Shown here: positions 21,490 through 33,775 of the stretch, piece after piece
Numbering within the stretch: the stretch's first letter is position 1
Layout: every line of letters starts with the position of its first letter
Translations under genes and position numbers: made by a program
Notes under the pieces: model-generated
The model's database searches: none
What the model was told of the DNA's origin: nothing
What the model saw: the letters and a program-made list of their open reading frames with translations, nothing else
Origin: Undaria pinnatifida
Lineage: Eukaryota; Sar; Phaeophyceae; Laminariales; Alariaceae
Length of the DNA stretch: 64,000 bases
Assembly (NCBI GenBank): GCA_012845835.1
Contig: JABAKD010000002.1
Location: 16,763,629 to 16,827,628, forward strand
Reading direction: 5' to 3'

Positions 21490-24400
21490 ATGAAGAACTC
21501 GTCAGCGATGCATCTTCTCGGGCTTCTCCTCGCCTCCGCTGCCACCGCCTCCATGGCGGGGAAACCCCTCATGCATTTCGACGAGGAAGAGCCCGGCCGC
21601 CCTGCGGGAATTCACGGAGGGCGTAACGCCCCGGGGGCCCCCGACCACCACTTCCACCACTCCCACGCGATGCTGGAGAGGCATGTTGTGGGGGGGGGTG
21701 CAGGTCGGCCTGCCGAGGCGAGGGGTTTCGAGCGCCAGGAGGCGGAGGTGGAGCTGCTGCACCCCCTGCCCCACTACCTGCCGGGGTTCTTCAAATGGAC
21801 CTATGAGTTTGGGGTGGGGCTGACGGGTTGGTCTAGCATGGAGGATGGGCTTCACGCGCTCAAGGTTAGGGGAGGGAGGGATGGGGGGTTTAGACGGGGG
21901 GTCGGGGGTTAAGGGAGGGGGGAGCGGTGCGGGTCTGTTTGTCTCGTTTTCCAACGATATGTTAGTTGTATGTTGTCGGGCCTGTCTGTTGGTGTTCGTC
22001 TGCATCATAGAGACGAGCAGGTGCGTACAGCAGACAGCTGCTTTTTTGTTTTCCCATACTTGCTGGTATCTGGTAGTATGTGCCACCAGTACGAGGTTAT
22101 AGAGTTTTGAGGTTGTACATTCATTCGTGGTGACGGTGTAGACATCAGCTGGTAAATATTCAAATATAGTTTTGTTTATTCGGCAATTGTAAGTCCAGTG
22201 GCCGAGGCCGCGGCCGGCCTGTTGCCGCGTAGCGTTGCTTTATTAATCGACGAAAGTTTGCACGAGCGCAGTCTCGACCGTCTTTAGGAGTTAGGGTTAC
22301 GGCGTAAGCCATTTGCAGCAGGAGTGCTTGGTGTCAGTGTAGGTCCGCCATTGAATGTTCGCATGGTACCGTACATGGTATATATGTATCGTATGTTCCT
22401 GTCACCTGTCACCCGTTGCGCAGAAGCGCCACGTGTCGCCCATTATGTAATTGTTTTTTTTCGTCCGATTTCACGTTTGAACCTCACCCCAACAGTAAAT
22501 ACTCTCGGATTGAGAATACGTATCTGATATGTACCACGTGACCTTGAAGTTGTATGTAATGCCGCCGTACTATCTAGAGGAAGGGGGGCTTGATATCCAC
22601 CTCTGGTAGTAATGTATGCCAGGTACATCTATTCACATGCGCCAGTTGTGAGTCCGACCGATTTGGTGGTTGATACTCATATTTTCAAGCTGCGTGATGC
22701 TTCTGCCACGCGTTTTTACATATGTATTGCTCTTTAACCCCTTTACCACTGGAAACCCATTTTTGGGGACAAAATTACTCGGACTTAGTATATGGAGGGG
22801 TTCGGGGGCTCTAAAGGGGTTAAGGATATACTTGTGGTACTCCCCTGGATGCTGCCAGGATCAACATAACAGCACTGCAGAAGTACAGTTCATGTCTCGT
22901 TCATTTTGGCGCCTCCCACGAATTCACTTTGTCGTTACCTTTGCCTTCGCGTATGACTCGGTACTTCACGCTGAACACGTGCGCTTAGCGACCCGCGGAT
23001 CTCTCACCCCGCTCGGTGCCCTCTTCGTTTTGTTTTGTCGACGCAGAACTATGCGATGGCCGATGACAAGATCGCTCTTCACGACGCCGAGAAGGCGGGC
23101 TACACCATCGCCCACAACTCCTACTCGCACATGTGAGAACGAAGAACGTGATCTGTCAGCTATAGGATCTGCTTAAGATTATCTAGATCGTGATCTGTCA
23201 GCTGTTGGCTCTGCTGTAGATGATGTAGATCGTTATCTATCCGGTGTGTGGGTTGTTGCACTGGTCTTGTTGTAGATGATCTACTGCTGTAGATCGTGAT
23301 CTGTTCGTTGTTTGGGTTGTTGTTCTGGTCTAGATCGTGATCTGTCTCGTGTGTGAATTGTTGTATTGTTGTGCTGCTGCGCGCTCTTCCTCTTCCTGGT
23401 TGCCTGATGAGATCGCACTGGCTTCTCAATTTTCTGGTCGATGCGAGTGGGCCCTAAAAACTTTCGTACATATCATACCGGGTCTCATAGTACGAAAATA
23501 TTTGGTGCGGAGTGCGTTCGCGATGTTTCTTCGTCCTGTTTTTTGTCGGCTCGGCTTTGTGTTTTGCGGTATGCGTGCTGTTGTTGTTGTCTCACATAAA
23601 CTCTCGTGAAAATCTGGAGTCCATGGTCGCACGAAGGTGCTGAGGCACTAGGAAGGCCGTAAAAACCAAATGAAAACCAATTTCGGCCGGGAAATGCTAC
23701 CTACTGCTACGCTTTCCCACCTAAAACACACGAGACGAAGACGGTGCACAAATGAAATTATTTAATGTGCAAACTGAGTAAACATGGCCGCGGATATCCA
23801 CTCGATCAACTACTGTACAGCATAAGAGTCCCCCCGTTCGCACAACTGACCAACTCGCGGCTACTGACTACAGCGGTTGTTGTCTGGAGTGCTGCCTGCC
23901 ATAACCTCTTAATTTTCTGCATCTACGAATGTAGAAACTACTTGACCAGTCTGGGTTTTAATTATCCGCCGCTTTTCCTATCTAGCGAATGTACGCGTGG
24001 CTTATATTTCGACCCAGATTGAATCTGCTGTGGGGTAGTTTTTGCCGTACTACTGCTGTGGTACCATCTTTGATGCTGAGCTTGTTTGTATTATTTATTT
24101 ATTTTTGCAGGTCTTGGCAGGAGTTCCGCAGCCACTTCCACATCGGCCAGGATATGGTGGTGCCCATGGAGAAGGTTATCATGAGGCCAAGAGGGGAAAG
24201 GGTGTCCTCGCCTTTGCTAAGGGGAGAGGCTCTCCCTGCCGAGGTGGGTCTGCGTGCCTGCCTGCTGTGGTAGTGCGTGCTTGCTGGTGTTGTTTTGACG
24301 CATACACTTTCCATTCGGAGCATTCGGAGAGGTTTGTTTTTTTGCCTGGTATGCATGACGGGTATGTACGATGGGTCGCTATGGTGATGAGGCGGGGCGC

Positions 24401-27400
24401 GGTGCGGGACGGTGGGAAGGGGATTACAAAAGAAAGGTAATGTGTCCGTTAAAAAAGCATGGGCGAAGTTGTGTATATCTGCGGTCGTGTGGGCGTTTGT
24501 ATTGAGTTTTGCTTCGCCCGTGCCCCAGGGAGTTAGGCTTGATTTGCTGCGGTGAGCCATCTACCGACGGAATCGTGGGGAATGGAAGGCTAAAGCTAAA
24601 AATACTAGGACGAAAACGGAGACGACGAGCGCTGCCCTTCCGTGCCTTGCCTTGCATTCCTTCGATTTACCTAACCTTACGTTGGCATGGCCCCGATCTG
24701 GTGTGTTTGGATGACGTCATGGGCGCGATGATTGGTATCGTCTTCTTGGATGGGGCGAAAAGAGGAATTACTGCTGTGAGGATGTACCAGGTACACACCT
24801 ACGTACAAATACCTAAGGCAATGAGTTTTTATTTAATGCCTCTGCACTATTTTTTCTTAGAATCACTTGATTTAATATATGCCAGGCTATTATCGTAGGA
24901 CTGGGTATATTTATAACGATAAGAGTTTGTTCACCGTGCCTTCCCTCAATCTGGCGTGTTCGGTTGATGGTTTGGGTGCGTTGTGTGGACTTCGCCACAG
25001 GTCGACTGGACTTCGAAGGGCGCGGTCACGGAGGTCAAGAACCAGGGCGCGTGCGGCAGCTGCTGGTCCTTCTCCACCACGGGTGCCATGGAGGGGGCGC
25101 ACTTCATCAAGACCGGCAGCCTCGACCAGTTCAGCGAGCAGGTTTGTACTCCCCCATCACAACGTTCTTAAAATCAAATGCTTCAAAGACGTGAGCTGTG
25201 GGTTCGATCCATTCAACTGTCGATACTCATCGTGATACTACGGTCGCGCGTTTTTCTGCTAGGAGATATTTTGATAGTTTTTGCGTAGAGGGGTTTGTGC
25301 CTGTCTCGGCTTGCTTTTTGTGTGTTCAGGTGCAGGGGTTTGTGTCTATATCCATGCATCATAAAATAAGGTATAACATCTGACATCGACGCATTGTCAA
25401 CTGGCTCAGAGATCTTTTTCGGTCGGATCGCCCGTGTGATATGACGAAGTGTTTTGGGGTATTGCTTGCAGGGTTTTGTACCCATGACACGACGTATTTT
25501 GTTGTTTTTTTGCAGAGGTTTTGTACGCACAATCGCAACGTGTTTTTTTCTCGATTTTGCTTGTAGATAGTCGTGGAAGGCAATGATAACTAACGTACAG
25601 GGTTCCCCTCCTGGAAGTATAGCCGGGTATATTAGGTACTTTTTTGTGAGAGCTACTGGGCTGCGTACAAACCCTGCTGGGGGGGCGCAAGAACAAAATC
25701 CAAATATCCAACTCCTGACTGCCTGAGCAAATAACTAGTGTGTACTACGGTACCGATTTCGAGTGACGAAACAGTTACCTTTGTTTTTTGTTCTTTTGCT
25801 TGCAGAGGTTGTGTGCTTTTATCCCAACTTCTTTTTTGCGTTTTTGCTTTCGAATAATCGCGAAAGGTAACTTTAAATAGCGTACCTGGTATACTGTACC
25901 GATTTAATCTGTACGAGTGTCCAAACGGGCCGAGCCTCTTTTAGCTCATTTACGCTTCCTGTGCATGATACCAAGTGCGTAAAAATCTGAATCGTCCCGT
26001 TTGTGCTGTGCCCACCCACTGGCTTTTTGTTTTTTCGCGGTTGGCAGGAACTGGTGGACTGTGACTCGTACGACATGGGCTGCAACGGTGGTCTGATGGA
26101 CAACTCTTTCCACTGGATCCAGCAAAACCACGGCATATGCAGCGAGGAGGTGAGCCAGCCATAGCTGGAAGTATGTTGTTGGCTAGCCTGCAGTTGCCCT
26201 CATATCGCATTATACCATAGCTTGCTCGTGTAAGTTATGCCTGTGATATGTGTTGTGTCTACTCTCCTGTGTCCTGGCCATGTTTGTCTGCGGTCAAGCA
26301 CCTTGCAGTCGTTCAGTCGTGCTGCTGCTGACCGTAAGTATGCCTTGTAAGTATGACTTATGTACGATCGATGGAGTGAGCGATCCTTTGTGCTGCTGCT
26401 GACCGTGAGTATGCCTTGTAAGTATGACTTATGTACGATCGATGGCGTGAGCGATCCTTTGTGCTGCTGCTGACCGTGAGTATGCCTTGTAAGTATGACT
26501 TATGTACGATCGATGGAGTGAGCGATCCTGTTAGTTTTGTTGTGTATAATAGGGTCGTTGTCTTGTTGGATTATTGATAGTCGAGTCATCTTGACGGGCT
26601 GGTGATCAATCTAGTGATGTATATCGAGTGGTACTGCGTTTTGCGGGCTATCCGAAAATACAGCCTCAGTTACGTAATTGATGCGTCTGCGGCTGATGCA
26701 TATACTTTTTTCATTCATGGTGATATTTATGGCCTGTTGCTCATGGGATCGTCGTCTGAAAACGTATTTATGACCGAGTCGTTATATTGATGGCTGGTTG
26801 GTGACCAAGTGGTGATCTGCATCGAGTCATCTCGACGGCTTAGGGATAACCGAGTCATTATCTTGATGGGTCTTTGATAACCGAGTCGTGATATAGATGG
26901 CCTATTGACAATCGAGTGGGTGAGCTATATCGAGTCGTGTCTTTAGAATGGCTTGATATCATCGACTCGTCATCTTGACAGCTTATTGGTAGCCGAGTTG
27001 TCATCGTGATGGCGTAATGATAATCCGGGGGACATTCAAACATCTTGTTGACCTGGACCTCCGTGCCCTCGACCTCGCCGAACACGAACGCCTTCCATCA
27101 CTCAGGACTACCCTTACGCGGCCGAGAATAACCAGTGTGATAAGGACTCGTGCACGGTTGTCCCCGGCACTGACGTGGACAAGTGGATCGATGTGGACCA
27201 CGACTCCGAGGAGGTGACTTTTTGCTGACTTTTGTTTAGGTCGCCGACTATTTCTAGAGAAGTTATTAGTTGATTAGCTTAGACTATACTATACTACACT
27301 ATACGGTCATGTATTTCCTTGCTGAAAGTTAGGGATAGTGAGGTGACTCGAGTATACTAGTAGTGAGTGTACTAGTAATGTGTATACTAGTAATAAGTCG

Positions 27401-29216
27401 CAGACTATCTTGTGGCTGGGTGTCACACCGGGGCCAGAGTACTGTCGTGTCTTGAGTCATGTACAGTTAGTAGGTCCTGTATCTGCCGCTATGAAAGCAT
27501 GTCCTTGTTGTGCCCTCCCCGTGTTTCCCGTCGTTATCCTTTCCTTCAGCCTTGTCTGTCCTTGTCCTTCAGCCTACGAGCATGTAGCCTATCTTTGGCC
27601 TTTAGCCTGATATTTGACCTTATGTTATGGCATTAGCCTTATCCTTGTATTTTGAACTAATCCTTATCCACGTGTTTGGACTTGCGGTTTCTCGCTGACA
27701 TGCTGTGCAGGCGCTGATGGCCGCGGTCGCCCAGCAGCCCGTTTCTATCGCTATCGAGGCTGACGAGGTGAGGCGTTACAAGAAACTTGATTAAACGAAA
27801 TGGAGGGTGTTGATATGGCGTTGCTGTGTACTTTTTTTGTGTGCGTAGGGTATAACAGCCGCCGTTGAAGGGTTATGGTCGTTATAGTCTACCAATGGAC
27901 GTTGATAAAATCATGTAAATTTTGGTTTGTGTATTGGATGATGGACGTCACGTAACGTTCTTTTATCAATGAAGCTCTCATTGGCGACAGAACCGTACGA
28001 TAGAAAACTCTTGTACTGTAGGTATACTTCGAAGTATCTCGATTTTTCTTGTTTCTGACGCGCAATTTTCTCTCCTGTTGACAGGACACCCTTGATGTAC
28101 TTTTTTCATTAGCATCTAAATTACGTTTTTTCTTCCGCCGCATGATGTTATATTTTGTATCACGGTCAACCAGATGAGCTTCCAGCTGTACTCGGGAGGT
28201 GTGTTGACGGCCAACTGCGGGACCAGCCTCGACCACGGTGTCTTGCTGGTTGGATACGGCACTTCCGAGGACGGGATCAAGTACTGGAAGGTGCGTACTG
28301 CGGTTTGGAGTTTCGCTTTCCTGGAAGGGATTTATATGTGCATATAATAGACGTTATTGTTTTTCAAAGTCTCGATTTCAGTTTCGAGAAGTCGTGGTCA
28401 CAGGTGTTGCCCCTTCTTCCCCCCGGTACATTTTTATCGCGCAGAGGGTTCCCAACGCTCGTCGATTTTCAGCGAAGTTTGCTCACTCGCGCTTTCCGGG
28501 AGTGAATTTTTGCCCAAGAAAATAACCCTACGACTGCAAACGAGTACCGTATGCGCTCGGGGGGTACTCGAACCAGCGAAATCGACCTTACTTGTTACGA
28601 GGTTAACCCACTAGACCTTTGGGAACGCCGGCCGTGCGTCCTGTTTTGCTGTTTTGCTTTTTCTGCTATCGACGTTGTTAACCGTTTTGGGACTTGGTCG
28701 TCTGCACGAGGCATCATGGAGCCAGAGCTTCCCTCGGTTTCGTCATCGCACGGCTAAAACGTTTCGCATGATCGTGCCGTGCCGTGCCGAGCCCACCCCC
28801 CCCCCCGCCCATTTTTCTACTATCTGCGCTGCTTTTCTATTCACATCATTAGGTATTATACATCATCCGTCCTCTTCATCTAAATGGCCACGAAATGTGC
28901 TTGCGAACTCTGTTGTTAGCAAGGACTTGTCCGGTGTTTTTTTTTTGCACATATCCCGTTTTTGCAACGCCCCGTGTTCCCCCCCCACTTTGTCGGGACT
29001 GTTATCGGCAAGAGGATCACCGATGTGTTTATTTTACACGGTATTTACACGACCTCTCCCCCCCCCCCCTCGCCACTCGTTCCGCCTCCTCAGGTGAAGA
29101 ACTCTTGGGGACCAGACTGGGGAATGGACGGCTACATCCTCCTCAAGCGCGAAGCCGCCCAGGAGGGCGGAGAGTGCGGCATCCTCGAGCAGGCATCGTA
29201 CCCGGTTCTCGTCTAA
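21490..29216 (+). CDS. Papain-family (C1A) cysteine protease, complete, nine exons
   Basis: Predicted secreted or lysosomal cysteine endopeptidase of about 413 residues. Exons: 21490-21864, 23047-23132, 24111-24243, 25001-25141, 26048-26149, 27106-27213, 27711-27767, 28174-28290, 29094-29216; all borders are GT-AG and phases agree. Residues 1-23 form a signal peptide ([16 protein letters not shown]). A long propeptide (about 24-197) is His-rich near the start and has an I29-like end ([16 protein letters not shown]). The mature domain begins [13 protein letters not shown]. Oxyanion Gln213 and catalytic Cys219 lie in [16 protein letters not shown] follows in exon 5, His355 is in [11 protein letters not shown] and Asn376 in KNSWG. 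All catalytic residues are intact and the TAA follows SYPVLV. Introns carry repeats, including decayed copies of the exon-4 donor. The exact cathepsin subfamily is not assigned. Confidence 0.96.
23133..23350 (+). repeat. Degenerate GATCGTGATCTGT repeats in protease intron 2
   Basis: The word GATCGTGATCTGTC or close variants recurs four or more times, each followed by a G/T-rich stretch (GTTGGG, TGTTGTTGTT) and GTAGATGATCTA. A related string occurs at 60940-60960. Confidence 0.6.
25137..25835 (+). repeat. Decayed copies of the exon-4 splice donor inside protease intron 4
   Basis: The true junction GAGCAG/GTTTGTACTCCCCCATCACAACG at 25136 has look-alikes at about 25284 (GTAGAGGGGTTTGTGCC), 25332 (GCAGGGGTTTGTGTC), 25467 (GCAGGGTTTTGTACCCATG, ACACGACG), 25511 (GCAGAGGTTTTGTACGC, then CGCAACG) and 25801 (GCAGAGGTTGTGTGC, then TCCCAAC). 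Spacing is irregular. Confidence 0.55.
26319..26535 (+). repeat. Tandem repeat, 71-bp unit, three copies, in protease intron 5
   Basis: Units start GCTGCTGCTGACCGT at 26321, 26392 and 26463 and each holds TATGCCTTGTAAGTATGAC and GTACGATCGATGG. They differ at one or two bases, so the array is young. Each unit contains donor-like GTAAGTATG. Confidence 0.95.
26540..27020 (+). repeat. Degenerate minisatellite in protease intron 5
   Basis: Repeated variants of GAGTCGTTATCTTGATGG and TTGATAACCGAGTC, spaced about 45-60 bp, with many substitutions. An old array next to the young 71-bp array. Confidence 0.55.
28370..28625 (-). repeat. tRNA-derived SINE-like repeat in protease intron 8
   Basis: On the minus strand a tRNA-like head has an A-box-like GGTCTAGTGGGTTAACC and a B-box-like GGTTCGAGTACC about 35 nt downstream, followed by a body (CTTGGGCAAAAA, GAAAATCGACGAGCG, GGGAACCCTCTGCGCGATAA, CACAGGTGT complement). 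The body is shared with 47570-47870 and 60040-60200. The stems do not pair as a functional tRNA. Confidence 0.6.
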
Positions 29217-30760
29217 GCGTCAGGCAGAGCTCAAGTGGAGCTACGTACCGCAACATCCTACCAGTATAGGCCAACAAAAATGGAGGGGTGGGGGGAGCTG
29301 GCGTGTGTTTTACCCTTTTCACCATACACGGGAGAAAATCGCACCTTTTTTTTTGTGGGAGGGGGGTGCCATGTCTTAACCCTGTGAACGCTGCTATTTT
29401 TTTTCTACATTAATTTACAGTAGTTTTCTCGACAAAAACGTGGGTGCAATTATCAAGGAGTTAGACTTGAGGCGAGAGGCAGGCATCCTAAGCGCCGCTC
29501 TGAACGACCATGCTCGTGAGGGTCCCAAACTTTTTTCCGGGTGATATGTAGAGTATGGTACGTGCCGGTGCCTCTGGCTGGGCATGGGTTTTGCACCACT
29601 TCTTTTTCGGGGGGGGGGCGTTCTACTATGGAAATGGGGGGGGTTGCGTGCAAGAAGAGAAGGAGGGGGGGGGGCGAGGAGGGGAGGGGAAGGGAGGGAG
29701 GGGGGGGGCGAGGAGGGGAGGGGAAGGGAGGGACGTGAAACAGTGGATTTTGAGAAGGCGCTCATTTTTTCTGCCGTTCTTTCATGGCCGGCAAGCGTGC
29801 TGTCTGTAGTGGGACGTTCTTGTGAGGAGCCTGCCGTCTTTGATATTGGTATTGGTATTGATAGCGTATGGTTGGTTTTCATCGCTTTTCGTCTTACTTG
29901 GCCTCGGCGGAAGGCTAGAGGAGGAAACAGGACAGGGCGCGGCTTGGGTTCGGTGGGACATGGCGTATGCTCTCTGTACAAATTTTGGAGTGTGTAAATA
30001 TAAAAAACAAAACACAATTAAAAATGAAACACGACTGTCGTTGCAGAGGGAGAGAGGGAGGGAAACAGGGACAGGACTCGTCTGGAGGGAGGGAGGGGGC
30101 GGCTGGAGCATGTCTCTTTGCCGCGCCTCTTCGAGATTGGGGGGTCTTGGGCTGTCGTAGCATCGTGAACGATGCTCTGCAGCTCTCTGGCAGTACGGGG
30201 AGTTGGCCACCATCGTACCCGAGCAGTGCTCTACAGGATCTTGCGGTATCACAGAGAGATAATTAATTGTCTACACCGTAAAGTTACCGCACTGCTGTGA
30301 AACCCCCGGTTATTTATGCGGTGAGCTAAAATACGAGCGCACTTTTTCTGGTGTTGCGCGTTTCGTTATGTTGGTATGCTACCGTTGTTGCACAAGACAT
30401 GATGCGTTCCGCGATACTTTGTTGCTGCGGTGTTGCGCCGGCCAATCGCTGCCCGTGGTGCGCGGAAGGGGGCACTTCGACCGTTGACCGGTCATAATAG
30501 CCTACGGAGCTTCTTACGAATGAAACGTAACGACGGTTGTTTTTTGTCGTTTTTTCTCCGATGAACAATTCGGTTGATCTTTTACCTTCCATGACACAGG
30601 TCCAAGTAGTGAGAAAAGCACCCACGTCAGGGATTCTAGTCTAGCATACGCATGCAGAATGTCCCCACCCGAGCGTTGACGTATATATCCTCTCTTACAA
30701 GAGTGTTATTAATGTCCCCGACCTATGCTGCGGGAGAGGTTTGCCAGTTTTTCTTCTGGG
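29217..30760. other. 3' flank of the protease; G-rich tracts, no gene recognised
   Basis: 29610-29740 is a GGGGAGG/GGGAAGG purine tract. Long frames on both strands through it are composition-driven. The remainder shows no recognisable exon. Confidence 0.4.
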
Positions 30761-30769
30761 ACTCCTCCC

Positions 30770-31020
30770 TTGAGCTCTACCTGGTATGCCCCTCTCTCCG
30801 AAAACTGAATTGAGCAGAAACAAAAAGGGCTATATATGATATCATATAGACTAGACCGGATGCACAACCCCATGACCTATCTACAGAAAAGTAATTTAGT
30901 CTTATTTGAAACACGGAGATACGTCGATTTTGGGTTAAAAGAGCCCCGTCGTCCAACAAACGTTTCAGCCAAAAAGTGGTATACCTTAATAATAGCTCTT
31001 CTCGATCGTAGCATGCGTCC
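30770..31020 (-). mobile_element. MITE-like family member, degraded left end
   Basis: Contains GGGTTAAAAGAGCCCCGTCGTCC, the family marker (reverse of GACGGGGCTCCTTAACCC), and ends CGATCGTAGCATGCGTC, matching the terminal inverted repeat seen at 15090-15348. A further fragment lies at about 31325-31445. Confidence 0.55.
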
Positions 31021-31902
31021 CAAGGCGGTGTCTAGGCCCTTCAGCCGCTGCAAAAAAAAAAACCCGATTTGTAGAGCTGTGAGTCGGCAGGATTTTACAA
31101 CTAGTAATAGCTACCGGTAACCAGTAGTCTGTAGGTGACAAACTACTCTCTTTATCTAAGTCACGTTAGTCGGCAAGTCGGCCGGCGAAACCAGCTGATG
31201 GCCAGCCGACTTGCAGGCTTAAGTCAGGCGAGCGAAGCGAGCCAAATCACCCGCCCCCCCCACCCCGGCCGGGAGAAACACGCCGAAAATAAGGAACATG
31301 CATCCCGCATCTCATTGTTACTGTATCTAGAGGTCTGCGTTTTTCTTTGTGCTGAGGCCCCTTCCTCCCTTGAGCTCTCCACGCTTCTCCAAAAAACTGA
31401 TTTGAGCAGAAACAAAATTGCTGTTGTACCGGATGGATCCACAATCAATCCAATCAGCAATGAATGGCCTGGGTGTACAAGAAAGTTATAAAAACAAAAA
31501 AAAACACACACGCACGAAAATCCACCGTTCTTGCTCTGCGGGGCTATCTATCTCTCACAGCCCCCCCACCAATTACCCCGACTTACTTGTTGCGACCTGA
31601 TTCCCCCCGTCTTGAGCGGCAGCGCGGGCGGGTGGGAAAGTCGATAATTTTTAATGGGGACACTGCTTCACTTCCTTTCAATCCTACGGTGCTGCGCGCT
31701 CTCGCTCCCCTGTGCCCCAAGCGGCCTGTCTCTGGCAAGCGCGACCGCTCTTCTGTCGCTGCTATCTGGGCTATCCTGTTTTTTCGTATCGAGACGATCG
31801 ACAAAAATCGTCTGTTAAATCAGAATCCCTTCCACGCCTTCACAAACACCACTTACTTTTTTTTTACTTAATAAAGTTACATGTTTTGGTCAATCAAGGA
31901 GC

Positions 31903-32357
31903 TGTTAAGGTATTAGTGGGGTATTAGTCCGTTTGACCACTTGCAAAAGGTCAACCAATATCTTACCCAAACTAAGCCTTAAAACACTTTGGATCTCCCT
32001 TCCGGCCTGCCTGGTTCGGACGCTCGTCGGCGTGTGGCCATCGAGCGCTGCAAAGCCTGTGCCAACCCCCACGACAGCGGGGACATGCCCAATACCTACC
32101 TTCGGGGCTGACACAGTATGTGCTCAACAAAATTTCCAAGAAGTCCCCGCCGTACCACGTCACTCAAGACGACGTTTCGACTACCCTCCAACGGCTGGAG
32201 GTGGAGCAGATCACTGGTCATCAGTCGGTACAGACAGGGAGTTAATTTTTCTTTCTGCCCTGCCGACGACGCCATTTGTTAAGGTATTAGTGGGGTATTA
32301 GTCCGTTTGACCACTTGCAAAATGTTAACCAATAGCTTACCCAAACTAAGCCTTGTG
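31903..32357. mobile_element. Short LTR-type element or remnant with 78-bp direct terminal repeats
   Basis: Direct repeats 31903-31980 and 32277-32354 begin TGTTAAGGTATTAGTGGGG and differ at about four bases. The 296 bp between them has a plus-strand frame (to a TAA near 32245) with LPSGLTQYVLNKISKKSPPY-like content resembling retroelement polyprotein ends. Just before the right repeat is CTGCCGACGACGCCA, also found directly before the right LTR of the element at 57017-58520. The right end abuts a MITE fragment (32357-32460). The full LTR may be longer and eroded. Confidence 0.55.
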
Positions 32358-32649
32358 CAACAGAGCCCCGTCGTTCACAATATACGTTTCAGCATTAAAA
32401 AATATGGCATACCTTGATGTGCCTCTCTCTGTCGAAGCAGGCGTCCCCCGGCGGTGCCTTTTTGCTCTCCAGCCGCCGCTGCTATTATCAATAAAAGAAA
32501 CTGCCCCGATTTGCCCCACACCAATTAGTTCCCAAGGTAGGACACGCTACACGGTGTAGAGGTGTATACCCTTTTTTTCTGAGATTCCTCGCTTGAAGAG
32601 GAGAGTCAAATATTTTACACTCCACATTATTGTATACTAGTAAGAAGTA

Positions 32650-32750
32650 TATAGTACTTGTATATAATATCACGGTTTTCTCCACTAACAGCCCCGACTA
32701 TAGTACTTGTATATAATATCACGATTTTCTCCACTAACAGCCCCGACTCC
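32650..32750. repeat. Tandem repeat, 50-bp unit, two copies
   Basis: TATAGTACTTGTATATAAT, then TTTTCTCCACTAACAGCCCC, occurs twice in succession with one base difference (CACGGTTTTC versus CACGATTTTC). Confidence 0.9.
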
Positions 32751-32939
32751 CCCCCCTACATCTTGCCTGGTATGTTTTACAAAACTATTCTAACGATGTC
32801 GTCAACTAATTGATTTCGACAAATTCAGGGCCGATACTCCTCTTTCTTTGCAACCTGCGTGTTACATCGGTCGTCCCCGTTTTTACCACGTTTTCATTCA
32901 TGATTCAAAACCTGATCAATAGTAAAGCCCGGCAACGGA

Positions 32940-33775
32940 GTCAATCGGGATCAGGGGCTACCGCCTTCGTAACGGCGAGGCCTGTACACTCACCTAGAAC
33001 CATCCCAGCATCAGAGGTCGTGACGGCGGGGAAGAGGTTTCTGGAGATAGAGGAATTCCGGGCGGCGAGGTGCCCACATGCTGCGGTGAAGCGGAGGTTG
33101 ATATGCGGCATGCACGACTGTGTCACCGATCGGGCGCGCAGGCGAATCAGCACCAACCCCTTGTGCCCGCGCTCTCCCGCACCCTCAAGAGCGTGTCAAT
33201 CAGTCACCAAGTGGAAAGCGGAGCCCCTCTCCACGCAAACAGGGATCTGCGAATGGGCGTCGTTGTCGAGGCGGGTGGCCTCCGAGATGCTACGGCTTCA
33301 GAGTATCGCGACGAACCGATACTCCTCGACGTCACGTATGCGGCCCCACAAGCGGGGGTCCACATGCGAGAAGGCAGCGCGGATCGAAACGAATCAGCTG
33401 CTTCCACTTCCGAAGCGCGCAAGCGCAACCACTACGCCCGTCCGGGACAGGTATCCTTCGACGAGCGCAGCTACAAACTCGCCACCCTCGCGGTGGAAAG
33501 CTTTGGGCGCCTCGGTGAAGAAGGCAGCGACCTGATGAATCGGGTAGCGGCGAACATCGTTGGAGGGACGGACGCATCGTCCCTAGCGCGGAAAGGCGTG
33601 CAAGAAGCGCCAATTCCAAATCATCTCCGTGATGACCACTCAGGTCGCGATTTCGCGCAGAGTTCATCGATATAGATTAGCTCTGAGGGACCGCCAGGCC
33701 GCGAGGGGGCGCGAGGAAGAAGCGGGAGGACTACGGCCACTGGCGTGGAGTGGTAATGTTGACGAGGATTAAGGT
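32940..33775 (+). mobile_element. C-terminal region of a retroelement polyprotein, frameshifted
   Basis: A 201-codon frame (33070-33675) starts with a Cys/His-bearing segment (MRHARLCHRSGAQ) and continues with a nuclease-like block (DEPILLDVTYAAPQAGVH, ARKRNHYARPG, FDERSYKLATLAVESFG) of the kind found after reverse transcriptase in some stramenopile non-LTR elements; this is recalled by eye, not searched. Near 33590-33600 the likely continuation moves to another frame (ISVMTTQVAISRRVHRY, LALRDRQAARGREEE) and ends at a TAA near 33770. No RT domain remains. Confidence 0.6.

Noticed and set aside
21502-22086. 194-codon minus-strand frame antisense to the protease first exon
   Set aside because: Shadow of the real exon; the plus strand has signal peptide, splice donor and protease continuation.
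28545-28625. tRNA gene on the minus strand
   Set aside because: A and B boxes exist but T-stem pairs fail and the sequence continues into a body shared with other loci, so SINE-like.
29415-30017. 200-codon Pro/Ser-rich minus-strand frame
   Set aside because: Crosses the G-rich tract at 29610-29740; no splice or domain support.
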